Shown: piece after piece, positions 18,969 to 28,690 of the stretch
Layout of the letters: the number at the start of each line of letters is the position of its first letter
Numbering within the stretch: the first letter of the stretch is position 1
Assembly: GCF_963665675.1 (NCBI RefSeq)
Contig: NZ_OY762426.1
Coordinates: 1,488,001-1,552,000 of the forward strand
Length of the DNA stretch: 64,000 nucleotides
Origin: an uncultured Methanolobus sp.
GTDB taxonomy: Archaea > Halobacteriota > Methanosarcinia > Methanosarcinales > Methanosarcinaceae
Direction of reading: 5' to 3'
Made by a program: the position numbers and the translations under genes
The notes under the pieces: model-generated
What the model was told of the DNA's origin: nothing
Seen by the model: the letters and a program-made list of their open reading frames with translations, nothing else
Databases searched by the model: none

Positions 18969-20672
18969 TTGTTCCTTGAATTTAAAAAACAGGTTGAAGA
19001 AGCTCTTAATAGTGCTCTTGGCTCTCTTGGATATGAGGTAGATGACCTTGGGCTTGAGCCTTCACAGCATGCAGATATTGCTTCAAAGGTAGCTTTCAGG
19101 CTGGCTGCACAGGCAAAGTGTAATCCAAAGGAGCTTGCTGATAAAATAGTCGCAGCAATTGAATTACCTGAAGATTCCATGATAGGTGATATCAATCCGG
19201 TTGGACCTTATATTAACATAAACGCAAGCCGCAGTTACATTGATAATACTGTGAAAGCCATCCTTGAAGAAAAGGAAAACTTCGGTGGCAATTTCTGTGA
19301 GGGTAAGATACTTCTTGAGCATACTTCTGCTAACCCTAATGGTCCGCTTCACGTGGGTCATATCCGAAACTCAATTATCGGTGACACGCTTGTCAGGATT
19401 CTAAAAAAGGCAGGTTATGAAGTTGAGACCCAGTACTATGTTAATGACATGGGCCGTCAGATAGCTATTGTTTCATGGGCATTCTCACTTTTTGATTTCG
19501 ATACATCCAAAAAGCCTGACCATGCAATAGCAGATATTTACATCAAGGCAAACGCATTGCTCAATGAAGAACCAGACAAGGTTGCAGAAATTGACAAACG
19601 CATGCAGCTTGTGGAAAGCGGTGATGAGGAAACCATCAAGAGCTTTGATGAGGCTGTGGAATTTGCAGTAACAGGTATCAAACAGACTCTCCTGAAAATG
19701 AATGTCAGCCACGACAGTTTCCCTCAAGAGTCAGGTTTTATCCGCTCTGGTGCAGTTTCCAGAATTGTTGAGGAAATCAAGGAAACAGGCAGAACTGCGG
19801 ATGATAACGGTGCTCTTGTAGTAGACCTTGAAGATTATGGCTTCGAAAAGACTCTTGTTATTCAGCGCAGTGACGGAACTTCCCTTTATACAACACGTGA
19901 CCTTGCATACCATGAGTGGAAAGGTGAGCGTGCTGACAGGATGATCGATGTTCTGGGTGCAGACCACAAACTCATTTCAGGTCAGCTTAAAGCAACTCTT
20001 AATGCAATAGGCAAGAAAGAACCTGAAATTGTCATTTTCGAGTTTGTCTCACTTCCTGAAGGTTCCATGAGTACACGCCGCGGAAAGTTCATCTCAGCCG
20101 ATGACCTGCTTGAGCAGGTAGAAGAACAGGCGTATGCAGAAGTTGATAAACGCAGGCCTGAAATGGAAGATGAGTTCAAAAAGGAAGTTGCCAGCATGGT
20201 TGGTATCGGTGCCGTCAGGTACGATATCGTGAAAGTATCACCTGAAAAGTCAACAGTTTTCAACTGGGAAGAAGCACTGGACTTTGAGAAGCAGGGCGCA
20301 CCTTTCATTCAGTATTCACACGCAAGGGCATGCAATATTCTCAAGAAGGCTGAAGAGGAAGGCAAGTGGAATCCTGCAGAGGAAATTGATCCCTCACTTC
20401 TCACCGAGGATACCGAGGTTGACCTTATCAAGAAAATGGCAGCCTTTGACAGCATAGTCGATGTCTGCGCAAAAGATTTGAAGCCACATACAATCGCAAT
20501 CTATGCCAGGGAACTTGCAGATGCATTCAACCAGTTCTACAGATTCGTACCTGTGGTAAGTGCTGAAGAGGATGATATCAGGGCAAGCAGACTGGCTCTT
20601 GTAAACTGTGCAAGGATAGTCCTTGCAAATGGTCTTGATACACTTGGTATCGGTGCACCTGAATCAATGTGA
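18969..20672 (+). CDS. argS: Arginyl-tRNA synthetase
   Basis: Class I synthetase of about 567 residues. Motifs: LLEHTSANPNGPLHVGHIRNSI (HIGH as HVGH) and SMSTRRGKF (the KMSKS-equivalent region). The C-terminal DALR anticodon domain ends FNQFYRFVPV...RLALVNCARIVLANGLDTLGI. I take TTG 18969, preceded by TAGGTG, since the family starts (M)FLEFKKQVEEAL. An upstream GTG at 18930 would overlap prf1 and add a spurious hydrophobic stretch. Likely cotranscribed with prf1. Confidence 0.93.
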   Translation: MFLEFKKQVEEALNSALGSLGYEVDDLGLEPSQHADIASKVAFRLAAQAKCNPKELADKIVAAIELPEDSMIGDINPVGPYININASRSYIDNTVKAILEEKENFGGNFCEGKILLEHTSANPNGPLHVGHIRNSIIGDTLVRILKKAGYEVETQYYVNDMGRQIAIVSWAFSLFDFDTSKKPDHAIADIYIKANALLNEEPDKVAEIDKRMQLVESGDEETIKSFDEAVEFAVTGIKQTLLKMNVSHDSFPQESGFIRSGAVSRIVEEIKETGRTADDNGALVVDLEDYGFEKTLVIQRSDGTSLYTTRDLAYHEWKGERADRMIDVLGADHKLISGQLKATLNAIGKKEPEIVIFEFVSLPEGSMSTRRGKFISADDLLEQVEEQAYAEVDKRRPEMEDEFKKEVASMVGIGAVRYDIVKVSPEKSTVFNWEEALDFEKQGAPFIQYSHARACNILKKAEEEGKWNPAEEIDPSLLTEDTEVDLIKKMAAFDSIVDVCAKDLKPHTIAIYARELADAFNQFYRFVPVVSAEEDDIRASRLALVNCARIVLANGLDTLGIGAPESM

Positions 20673-20868
20673 TTGGGTTCAAATCTCATTTGAACTCAAT
20701 TTTGATATTTTCTTTTATTTCTCTAAATAATTCTTATCTACGAAATGGCGCGCTAGGTTAACTGCAATCACTGATCATTAACAGGTCTCTTAAAGTTCAT
20801 ACTAATACTTTCAGTCTGCATAGTTTAAAATTAATAAGTATCCGGTCATACTTTTGATTGTGAATGCT

Positions 20869-21555
20869 ATGTGTCCGAAAATTATCATGCATAATACTGT
20901 AAGTCTTGATGGAGCAATAAATGGATTTGACATTGATCTGGAATTACATTATCAGATATTAAGTTCATTGAATCCTGATGCAACAATGGTAGGATCTGTT
21001 ACAGCTAAAACCGGAATTGAGATGTTTATAGGGGACATACCTCCGGAAGAGGATTCAGATTTCCTTAAACCTTCTATAGGATCAAATGCTGATAATCCGT
21101 TTTGTAATCCTTACTGGATAATAGTTGACACTTCCGGAACTCTTAAAGGCTTACTGCATGTCTTAAGAAGATCAGAGTACTGCAAAGACATAATATTGCT
21201 TATCTCTGAAAAAACACCATTATCATACATTAATTATCTTCGGGAAAGAAATTATGAATATGTTATTACCGGAGAAGAGTATGTAGATTATAAAAAAGCA
21301 TTGGAGGTCTGTGATAACAGATACGGTATCAAAAAAATCGTCATGGACAGTGGAAGTACCCTTTGTGACATAATGTTGGACGAAGGTTTAATTGATAGAA
21401 TTAGTTTGATTATAGCTCCTGTTATAGCAGGGGAAAATAGTGAGACTATTTTTGGGAAAGTAGCAAAGTCAGGACAAATGCTCAAGTTGTTAAGTCATGA
21501 AGTAATTAAAGAAGATTTCTTACACGTACAGTATAAAGTTATGAAGTGGTCATAG
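20869..21555 (+). CDS. RibD C-terminal/dihydrofolate-reductase-like reductase
   Basis: 228 residues with the RibD_C fold: PKIIMHNTVSLDGAING at the start, TMVGSVTAKTG, KIVMDSGSTLCDIMLDEGLIDRISLIIAPVIAG near the end. The family includes archaeal 2,5-diamino-6-ribosylamino-pyrimidinone phosphate reductase of riboflavin/F420 synthesis and looser homologues. The overall divergence makes the exact substrate uncertain. ATG 20869 lies shortly after a TATA-like AAAATTAATAAG, suggesting a near-leaderless message. Confidence 0.7.
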   Translation: MCPKIIMHNTVSLDGAINGFDIDLELHYQILSSLNPDATMVGSVTAKTGIEMFIGDIPPEEDSDFLKPSIGSNADNPFCNPYWIIVDTSGTLKGLLHVLRRSEYCKDIILLISEKTPLSYINYLRERNYEYVITGEEYVDYKKALEVCDNRYGIKKIVMDSGSTLCDIMLDEGLIDRISLIIAPVIAGENSETIFGKVAKSGQMLKLLSHEVIKEDFLHVQYKVMKWS

Positions 21556-21624
21556 TGCTGCTTGTCAGATGACAATGATTTTTGTTTGCATGGAAACCTG
21601 TGTCATATGCGTTAAACGGAAATT

Positions 21625-22428
21625 TCAAGTTTCTGATTTTTTGAGATCAAACACCCATCTACTTATCCCGGGTGCTACATTACCACATCTTCGATGGAAC
21701 AGAACCTCAAATCTCATATCTTCATATCTTTCAATGAGTTCTGGAATCTGCTCTTTCGGTTTGAAGGTGTAGAAATGAATAAATCCACTATCTTTTACAA
21801 GTGGAGAAATCGTTTCAAGAAAATGATCCATGCCATAGGGTGTTGGAATTATTGCCCTGTCAAACTCAGTTTTTATTAAATTTGGTATGCTGTTAGCATC
21901 AGCATTGATTATATGGATTTTATCTTCAATCTTATTAAGCCTGCAATTTTCTGTAAAAGATTTGCAGGCAGAACTGTTAATTTCCATTGCAACAAGGCTG
22001 GCTGCGGATGCAGCAGCAGGTATTGCAAAAGGTCCTACTCCGCTGAAAGGCACAAGAACTCTTTCCCATTCTTTTACAAGGGATGCCACTCGTTTTCTCT
22101 CATAAGAGAGTCTCCCATTGAAAAAAGATTGCCTGAGGTCAATTTTATACGAAAAACCGAATTCCTTGTGTATTGTTTCAGTGCTGTTTCCTGCAATAAT
22201 CTCAAAATCCGCTATTCTTCTGTTGCCTTCGAGTTTTGAGACTTTGTTCAGCACGCTTTTGATATTCTGCATCCTTTCCATGATTGCGTAGGCTATATCT
22301 TCCTTGTATAATCCCAGTTCTTCCGGGACTGATACAACAGCAATGTCTCCCATTATATCGAAGCGATTGGGTAAACCCTTAAGTTCCTCTTTAGGTATTC
22401 TTCCTTTCAAATCATCTTTTAAGCTCAT
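21625..22428 (-). CDS. Class I SAM methyltransferase, Trm5/TYW2 family
   Basis: 267 residues. The N-terminal domain (NRFDIMGDIAVVSVPEEL) and middle part (YKIDLRQSFFNGRLSYERKRVASLV) match Trm5/TYW2 enzymes, followed by a SAM-binding motif VLVPFSGVGPFAIPAAASA and DRAIIPTPYGMDHFLETI. It probably modifies the G37 wyosine precursor of tRNA-Phe, m1G37 methylation or aminocarboxypropyl transfer. The PTPYG motif replaces the usual NLPxxA, so which of the two is open. taw1 is 4 kb away. Confidence 0.75.
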   Translation of the reverse strand: MSLKDDLKGRIPKEELKGLPNRFDIMGDIAVVSVPEELGLYKEDIAYAIMERMQNIKSVLNKVSKLEGNRRIADFEIIAGNSTETIHKEFGFSYKIDLRQSFFNGRLSYERKRVASLVKEWERVLVPFSGVGPFAIPAAASAASLVAMEINSSACKSFTENCRLNKIEDKIHIINADANSIPNLIKTEFDRAIIPTPYGMDHFLETISPLVKDSGFIHFYTFKPKEQIPELIERYEDMRFEVLFHRRCGNVAPGISRWVFDLKKSET

Positions 22429-22498
22429 TTTTCTGTCTTTTTGCTCTAATGCAACAAAGAATTAAAAATGTTGGCGTATAAAGTGTTCTGGGGATAAA

Positions 22499-22801
22499 AT
22501 GCCGGAGACAGTAATTATACAATTACCAGGTTCATACTTATTGACGGTGTCACAGAGAATGAGTTCCTCGCTGCATCGAATATAATGATGAAGGAACTTG
22601 GTTTACTTGATGGTTTTATCAGTCGTGAACTGGTAATAAAAGATGCTGGATGGATATTTCACAATGAAAAATATGGATGTAGCAACTAAAGCAGGAAAAG
22701 AGGTCCTTAGACTTCCCTTATGCCTTGAGTTCTTTAAACTCATTAAAGAATCGAGTACAGAAACAGGTCATTACAATCTCATACAATTTTTTAAAATTTA
22801 A
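22499..22801 (+). pseudogene. Probable frameshifted small gene
   Basis: Codons from 22501 read AGDSNYTITRFILIDGVTEN without an in-frame start, continue to AGWIFHNEKYGCSN and stop. A different frame from about 22663 reads MKNMDVATKAGKEVLRLPL and runs to TAA 22799-22801. The two peptides overlap in sense as one protein broken by about two indels. Family not recognised. The next 150 bp hold no intact gene. Confidence 0.35.
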
Positions 22802-22958
22802 TTGCAGATTCCTTTCATTCCATTATCTGCCCGGAGTGACTTCCTTTTCAAGAATTGTAAAGGGCGCATCAATCAGTATTAAAGCATGATACAGGTGTCC
22901 CTGCCAGGAGATACTCTTTTAATTCATGGGCGACCAATAAATAAGTGGAGTGGTCAAA

Positions 22959-23258
22959 ATGTTAAAAGCTACATGGAATGGTATTGTTCTAGCCGAAAGC
23001 AATGATACGATAAATATCGAAGGAAATCCTTATTTTCCACCGGAATCTGTGAATATGGAATATTTCAGAAAAAGTGATTATCATACAACCTGTCCATGGA
23101 AAGGACTTGCAAGTTATTATGATATTGTTGTGGATGGAAAAGTCAATGAGAATGCTGCATGGTACTATGCGGAACCGAAAGAAGGTTCACCTGAAAAAGT
23201 AGGCAGGGATTTCAGTAATTATGTTGCATTCTGGAATGGCGTGAAGGTGGAGGATTAA
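22959..23258 (+). CDS. DUF427 domain protein
   Basis: 99 residues: LKATWNGIVLAES, GNPYFPPESVNMEYF, TTCPWKGLASYYDI and NAAWYYAEP are the DUF427 landmarks (a small beta-rich fold of unknown function). ATG 22959 is chosen since GGAG (about 22946-22949) precedes it; GTG 22950 also fits the frame. Stands alone, convergent with the acetolactate-synthase-like gene 8 bp away. Confidence 0.85.
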   Translation: MLKATWNGIVLAESNDTINIEGNPYFPPESVNMEYFRKSDYHTTCPWKGLASYYDIVVDGKVNENAAWYYAEPKEGSPEKVGRDFSNYVAFWNGVKVED

Positions 23259-23265
23259 CCTCACT

Positions 23266-24903
23266 TCACAATTCACAGAAATTGTTCTTCAATTTCTCTG
23301 TAAGTTTGATATTCTCGGAATAATCAACCGGTACATCCAGCAGCCAGACCCCGCCTGCTTCAAGAGCCTCAGCAAGTTTTGGTTTTAGCTCTTCGGCACT
23401 TTCAAGTTTGACTCCTTTTGCACCAAAACTCTCAGCAAGCTTTACAAAATCAGGGTTTGTAAAATCAATTCCCATAGTCTCGTTAAAGGCTTTTTTCTCG
23501 TGCCACTCAATGAGTCCGTACTTGGAGTCATCGAAAATAACAACAACAAAATTGCAATCGAGTCTCACAGCGGTTTCAAGATCCTGGAGATTCATAAGGA
23601 AACCGCCATCTCCTGCAATTGCAACAACTTTCTTTTCAGGTTTGATTATGCTTGCTGCAATGGCACCGGGAAGTGCAAATCCCATGGTTGCAAGTCCGTT
23701 TGAAATGAAAACAGTATTTGGTTCGTATGCAGGGAACAGGCGACCAATCCATAATTTATGGGCACCTACATCGCTGATGAGTATGTCTCCACGATCCATT
23801 GTATCTCTTACATCTGAGAGTATCTTCTGTGGTTTCATTGGGAAAGACATGTCTTCAGTATAATCCTCAATTTCAGCCTTCATTCTGCTACGGACCTTCT
23901 GAAACCTCTCATGCATCTCTTTTTCAAAATCACATTGCTGCCTGAGATTGAAAAGTGTCTGCCTGATACTTCCAACAAGTAGTATGTCAGGAATATAGGT
24001 TTCATCAATTTCCGGAAGGTCTGTATGGATATGAATAATCTTCTTTGATTTGTCAGGGTTCCAGAACTTTGGTGTGTATTCGACGTAATCAAAACCCACG
24101 CATATTACAAGGTCTGCCATCTCAAAACCACACATTATATGGTCATGATCCTTGATGCCCATTGAACCGAGGTAATGACAATCATCAGCAGGTATAGCAC
24201 CTTTTCCCATGAATGTGCTAACTACAGGAAGTCCTGTGAACTGTACAAGCCTGCTGAGTTCACTGGCTGCATCTTCCCTGAATACTCCGTTACCTGCAAG
24301 GATTATTGGCATTGAGCTTCTCTTTATCATCTCTGCGGCTTTCTTAAGCTCATTTTCATCAAGCAGACAAATATGAGGATAAGCTTTTTTTGATATTGGT
24401 TCTTTGGATGTTTCTTCTTTAGCCACATCCTCAGGGAGCTCGATGTGAGTGGCACCGGGACGGTCTGCTGCAATATCAAATGCTTTGTGTACGATTTCCG
24501 GTATGAAATCAGGCCTTGTAACTTTTGAGTTCCAGGTTGTGAACTGCTTGAAGGCTGTTACAATGTCAATGTACTGATGTGATTCCTTGTGTGTTTTCTC
24601 AAGGGCAGACTGTCCTGTGATCGCTACAAGGGGTGCCCGGTCGAGCTGGGCATCTGCAATACCGGTTATGAGATTTGTGGCCCCCGGTCCCAGTGTTGCA
24701 AGACACACGCCTGGTTTGTGTGTGAGTCTTCCATACATGTCTGCCATAAAAGCAGCACCTTGCTCGTGTCTTGTTGGGATGAATCTGATCTTTGATTTCC
24801 TGAGTGATTCAGTAAGGTCGATTGTCTCCTCTCCCGGAACTCCGAATATGTATTCTACTCCTTCGTTTTCAAGACACTTCACAAAAAGATCGCTTGCTTT
24901 CAT
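23266..24903 (-). CDS. Thiamine-diphosphate enzyme, acetolactate synthase-like
   Basis: 545 residues with three classical domains: N-terminal PYR domain with catalytic Glu in TRHEQGAAFMADMYGRL, central domain (FTGLPVVSTFMGKGAIPADD), C-terminal ThDP-binding motif GDGGFLMNLQDLETAVRLDCN...IFDDSKYG. Closest to acetolactate synthase large subunits of the catabolic AlsS type, which need no regulatory subunit; none is seen here. It starts 2 bp after an aldehyde dehydrogenase stop on the same strand, so the two form an operon and may act on one aldehyde/keto-acid route (inference). Confidence 0.82.
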   Translation of the reverse strand: MKASDLFVKCLENEGVEYIFGVPGEETIDLTESLRKSKIRFIPTRHEQGAAFMADMYGRLTHKPGVCLATLGPGATNLITGIADAQLDRAPLVAITGQSALEKTHKESHQYIDIVTAFKQFTTWNSKVTRPDFIPEIVHKAFDIAADRPGATHIELPEDVAKEETSKEPISKKAYPHICLLDENELKKAAEMIKRSSMPIILAGNGVFREDAASELSRLVQFTGLPVVSTFMGKGAIPADDCHYLGSMGIKDHDHIMCGFEMADLVICVGFDYVEYTPKFWNPDKSKKIIHIHTDLPEIDETYIPDILLVGSIRQTLFNLRQQCDFEKEMHERFQKVRSRMKAEIEDYTEDMSFPMKPQKILSDVRDTMDRGDILISDVGAHKLWIGRLFPAYEPNTVFISNGLATMGFALPGAIAASIIKPEKKVVAIAGDGGFLMNLQDLETAVRLDCNFVVVIFDDSKYGLIEWHEKKAFNETMGIDFTNPDFVKLAESFGAKGVKLESAEELKPKLAEALEAGGVWLLDVPVDYSENIKLTEKLKNNFCEL

Positions 24904-24905
24904 TC

Positions 24906-26273
24906 TTAATACACCTTCATGGATTTCACATTCATAAATTCCAGCATCCCATGGCGGTACATCTCCCGGCCGATTCCGCTCTTTTTCATTCCTCCGAAAG
25001 GAAGCCTTGGGTCAGATGATACAATGTTATTGACAGTTATGACACCGGCTTCGATGTGTTTTGTTATTCCCATAGCTTTCTGCTTATCCCTACTCCAGAT
25101 ACTGGCTCCAAGCCCGAATTCAGTATTGTTGGCTATTTTAATAGCTTCTTCCTCATTATTGAAAGTTATTATAGGTGCAACAGGGCCAAATGTTTCTTCC
25201 ACAACAACAGGGGCCATTTTGTCTACATTGCTGAGTACAACAGGTTTGTAAAAATAACCCTTATCTTCTGTTTTCCCGCCTTCAAGAATGGCCTTTGCAC
25301 CATTGCTTTTGCTTAATAATATCTGTTGTTCCAGAATCTCTCTTTGCTTCTCTCCTGCCATCGGTCCCATATCAGTAGCAGGGTTCATGGGATCACCAAT
25401 TTTGAGATTCCTTATGTGGTTTATGAATTTCTCCTGAAAATCTTCTGCAATTTTCTCATTAACAAGTAAACGTTTGGCTGCAATACAACTTTGTCCGCAG
25501 TTCTGGAATCTGGCTATAACTGCTGCTTTGGCAACTTTATCGATATCTGCATCTTCCAGAACTATGAAAGGATCGCTGCCCCCAAGCTCAAGAATGAATT
25601 TCTTGATATTTTTTCCTGCGGCTTCTGCTACCTTTTCTCCCCCCGGACGACTGCCTGCAAAAGAAACAGCATTTATTTCATCCCTTGAAATTAGTGAAGA
25701 TGCAGTTTTGCCGTCCATCAGGAGTGTCTGATAGACAGCTTCTGGAAAGCCGGCTTCAGTGAATATCTTCTCTATTTCAAGAGCACACATCGGAACATTA
25801 CTGGCATGTTTCAGCAGTACAGTATTTCCACCGGCAACAGCAGGGATGCCAAGTCTTAATGCCTGCCAGAATGGGAAATCCCAGGGCATTATACTGAGTA
25901 TAACGCCTGCAGGTTCGTAAATATATCCTGAGTTTTCAGCGTCAGTTTTCACAAATTCAGATGCCAGAAAACTTTCAGCGTTCCTGGCAAAGTAATCACA
26001 TGTCCATGCGCACTTTTCAATCTCTGACAACGATTCCCTGATAGGTTTGCCCATTTCTTTTGTGATGAGCTCTGCAAGCTCTTCTTTCCTGTTCCTCAGA
26101 ACTTCGCCCACACATTCTATGGAAAATGTTCTTTCACAGAGAGGTTCGTTTTTCCATTGAGCAAATGCTTTTCGGGAATCTCCTATCTTCTGGTCTACAA
26201 CCTTCTGAGAATTGAGACTAAATTCCCCGTTCATTTCTTCTGTTGCAGGGTTTACAGACTTTATTTTCCCCAA
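24906..26273 (-). CDS. NAD(P)-dependent aldehyde dehydrogenase (succinate-semialdehyde type)
   Basis: 455 residues. Catalytic Cys lies in RFQNCGQSCIAAKRLLV and the Glu in KFILELGGSDPFIVLEDAD; cofactor segment MPWDFPFWQALRLGIPAVAGGNTVLLKHASNVP. The GSDPF variant and short length match SSADH-like enzymes of methanogens. Operon with the acetolactate-synthase-like gene. A paralogue lies at 30570-31937. Confidence 0.85.
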   Translation of the reverse strand: MGKIKSVNPATEEMNGEFSLNSQKVVDQKIGDSRKAFAQWKNEPLCERTFSIECVGEVLRNRKEELAELITKEMGKPIRESLSEIEKCAWTCDYFARNAESFLASEFVKTDAENSGYIYEPAGVILSIMPWDFPFWQALRLGIPAVAGGNTVLLKHASNVPMCALEIEKIFTEAGFPEAVYQTLLMDGKTASSLISRDEINAVSFAGSRPGGEKVAEAAGKNIKKFILELGGSDPFIVLEDADIDKVAKAAVIARFQNCGQSCIAAKRLLVNEKIAEDFQEKFINHIRNLKIGDPMNPATDMGPMAGEKQREILEQQILLSKSNGAKAILEGGKTEDKGYFYKPVVLSNVDKMAPVVVEETFGPVAPIITFNNEEEAIKIANNTEFGLGASIWSRDKQKAMGITKHIEAGVITVNNIVSSDPRLPFGGMKKSGIGREMYRHGMLEFMNVKSMKVY

Positions 26274-26444
26274 TTGGAACTCCTCTCGTTTATTTTAGGA
26301 ATAAGGGTTTTAACAAGCCAAATTCCTTCTTTTATATAATAGTTGACATGATATATAATTGCTTAGAAAGCCACTTTTTAAAAATGAATTCTAAATCTGA
26401 ATTTTACAGGAATTGTTTTGAAAAATAAGCTTCATAGAATTATT

Positions 26445-26858
26445 ATGAAATCTTTTGGAGAAACTCTGCCTATCGCTTCATGTGGGATCAACTGCAGTGT
26501 CTGTTTGGCTTTCCTACGGGAAAGGAATAAGTGCCCCGGCTGCAGAGGCCCTGATGACAATAAAACAATAAGCAGAACCCAGTGCAATATCAAGAATTGC
26601 GAGGTATTTCAGGATGGCAAATCTCAGTTTTGCTTTGATTGTGGCAGTTTTCCGTGTGCCAGATTAAAGCGTCTGGATAAAAGATACCGGACTAAATATC
26701 ATACCGATCTTATCGAAAACCTGAAAACTATTCAGGAATCAGGCATTGAAGTGTTTCTGGAGAATGAAAGAAGCAAATGGACTTGCTCCAAATGCGGTGG
26801 GACTATTTGCATGCATGAAGGTTATTGTTATAGTTGCGGCGAACCATACGAGAAGTAG
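26445..26858 (+). CDS. DUF3795 cysteine-rich protein
   Basis: 137 residues from ATG 26445 (MKSFGETLPIASCGINCSVC); an in-frame TTG lies at 26418. Cysteines occur as CGINCSVC, CPGCRG, CNIKNC, CFDCGSFPC, CSKCGG and CYSCGE, so two or three zinc sites are likely. DUF3795 proteins are common in archaea without known function. The next gene follows after 10 bp with its own ribosome site. Confidence 0.75.
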   Translation: MKSFGETLPIASCGINCSVCLAFLRERNKCPGCRGPDDNKTISRTQCNIKNCEVFQDGKSQFCFDCGSFPCARLKRLDKRYRTKYHTDLIENLKTIQESGIEVFLENERSKWTCSKCGGTICMHEGYCYSCGEPYEK

Positions 26859-26868
26859 GAGTGCTCAT

Positions 26869-27468
26869 ATGAAAAGATCATGCCCGGAGCTCAATTTTTC
26901 TGATGTTACAGTAGTAAGATGGCCCAAAACCCTGATAACTGTTTTTATAACAGTATTATTTTCGCTGATACTGACCGTGGTGCTTCCTCTGATGATAAAA
27001 GCCTATTCTAATAATGAGCTGCCGGGTGGTAACACAGAATCTTTGATTGCAATTGTATTGCTTTCTTTGTTTTATCTGGTTGTATTGGGTGGAGCCTACT
27101 CAAGCATCAGGAACTATTTCAATCCTTATAAACAGATCATTATTAACCACGAAGGTATGTTCTTCAACATATTTCTAAAGGGTAATGATCTTTTTTTCAT
27201 TCCCTGGGATTCCATCATTTCTGTCAAGTGTGAAAAGAAGGTAAGGAAAAGTGGAAAGCACAGCCAAATACTGGATTGTCTGTTCATTTATTTTGAAAAC
27301 TCACCGGAGTACAGTCTTCCATCAATAATCAGAAGTGCCGGAACTTCAAGAAACAATGATCTGTACTACTATTCAGATACAATTGATTTTCCAATAGCTG
27401 AGATTCTTGAAAAAATCAAGAAAATCAGACCTGAGAAAGTTTCCAGTACTGCCTGTCCGGAATCATAG
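26869..27468 (+). CDS. Membrane protein, two helices plus PH-like domain
   Basis: 199 residues from ATG 26869, preceded by TAGGAGTG. Two membrane helices, LITVFITVLFSLILTVVLPLMI and LIAIVLLSLFYLVVLGGAY, then a soluble domain starting IINHEGMFFNIFLKGNDLFFIPWDSIISVKC, the pattern of bacterial PH-like domains. Function not recognised. Likely cotranscribed with the DUF3795 gene. Confidence 0.65.
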   Translation: MKRSCPELNFSDVTVVRWPKTLITVFITVLFSLILTVVLPLMIKAYSNNELPGGNTESLIAIVLLSLFYLVVLGGAYSSIRNYFNPYKQIIINHEGMFFNIFLKGNDLFFIPWDSIISVKCEKKVRKSGKHSQILDCLFIYFENSPEYSLPSIIRSAGTSRNNDLYYYSDTIDFPIAEILEKIKKIRPEKVSSTACPES

Positions 27469-27542
27469 TTTTGCTGAGATATTAAATATCTATATATTTT
27501 ACTGACACAATGATTTTAAGACAATAAAAAAGAAATAAGGAT

Positions 27543-28217
27543 ATGAGTATTTTTTTAGTTCTTCTCATTTTTGTTTTCTTTATTGTTCTTATATACTTTG
27601 TTTTTGGAAAGCCTTACAGACAGTGGGAAGAATTTATCCTGTCCTCCGATTACACAAAACAGGATGAAACAGATGAAGAACTAAAAGCATCATTCAATAA
27701 CATCTTTGGTTCTATTGATGTATTAGATGTTTATAAAAAAGAAGAAGGCAATGGCTCAGTTTCCTGGATTACAGAGCTTGACTTTGGATCAGGTGATGAC
27801 CCCTCGTTTCCATACCTTGTTTTGTCAATGAGAAATGCTCATTTTCCACCAATGGTCCTCTCTAATTATCGCTATCCTGAGAGCAAAACTCCAAAAATAA
27901 TACGTTCAGCTTTTGAGAAAACAGCAACAATGGGCAATACATTTGCAAAGGTGAACAGCTTGAAACTACTGTCAAATGTCAGTGATAGCCTGGGGCTTCT
28001 TACATTTATGATAATGGGCAGAAATGAGAACGATATTAATTTTATACCAGAGGATATCAGGGAAGTCATTGCTAACTGGCCACCTAAAAAGCTGGATCAC
28101 ATTATTTTCAATGACAGCTTTGTCGTAATAAAACCATCAGCTTCAAGGAAGCTCACAGACTGGAAACTTCACCTTGAAGCAAAGGAGAGACTCTTAGCTG
28201 TTATGGAGGAAATATAG
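27543..28217 (+). CDS. Membrane-anchored protein of unknown function
   Basis: 224 residues. The N-terminal helix (FLVLLIFVFFIVLIYFVFG) anchors a soluble domain of about 200 residues. The start is preceded by AAATAAGGAT. I do not recognise the domain, which contains NRYPES-like LSNYRYPESKTPKIIRSAF. Codon use resembles the neighbours. Confidence 0.6.
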   Translation: MSIFLVLLIFVFFIVLIYFVFGKPYRQWEEFILSSDYTKQDETDEELKASFNNIFGSIDVLDVYKKEEGNGSVSWITELDFGSGDDPSFPYLVLSMRNAHFPPMVLSNYRYPESKTPKIIRSAFEKTATMGNTFAKVNSLKLLSNVSDSLGLLTFMIMGRNENDINFIPEDIREVIANWPPKKLDHIIFNDSFVVIKPSASRKLTDWKLHLEAKERLLAVMEEI

Positions 28218-28314
28218 CCCAGATTGTGCTTATTTTTTGGTAGTGAAAGCAACTATGTTTAATAATACATTCAAATTAATAATTTATTTATACACATATA
28301 TGGAATAACAAATT

Positions 28315-28671
28315 ATGGAGAAAAATCAAAGAATCGATGATTTTGTAAATGAGGCTTTACTCGTCAATGGGGATCTGGGAGAAATAATTGTTTCTCTGAG
28401 AAAACTTGTAATGGGCATCTATCCACAAGCTGAAGAAGAGATAAAATATGGCGGTCTGGTTTTCATTATTGATGAAAGACTGTTCTGTGGTATTTTTCTA
28501 AGAAAAAACCATGTTTCAGTTGAATTTGACAACGGTGCAGAAATGTCAGATAATGAAAAAAAGCTGGAAGGCACAGGTAAACATAGAAGGCATTTGAAGA
28601 TCAGAAACTATGATGACATCATAGATAAGAAAGTTGATTTTTTCCTGAAACAGTCCTTTGCAGTCCTTTGA
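28315..28671 (+). CDS. DUF1801 (YdhG-like) protein
   Basis: 118 residues: LRKLVMGIYPQAEEEIKYGGLVF and the HVSVEFDNGAEM...GTGKHRRHLKI stretch fit the DUF1801 family, related to frataxin-like folds. A TATA-like TTATTTATACAC lies about 30 bp before ATG, so the message is probably leaderless. The VOC gene follows after 19 bp. Confidence 0.75.
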   Translation: MEKNQRIDDFVNEALLVNGDLGEIIVSLRKLVMGIYPQAEEEIKYGGLVFIIDERLFCGIFLRKNHVSVEFDNGAEMSDNEKKLEGTGKHRRHLKIRNYDDIIDKKVDFFLKQSFAVL

Positions 28672-28690
28672 TAATTAAGGAGAGTAAATC

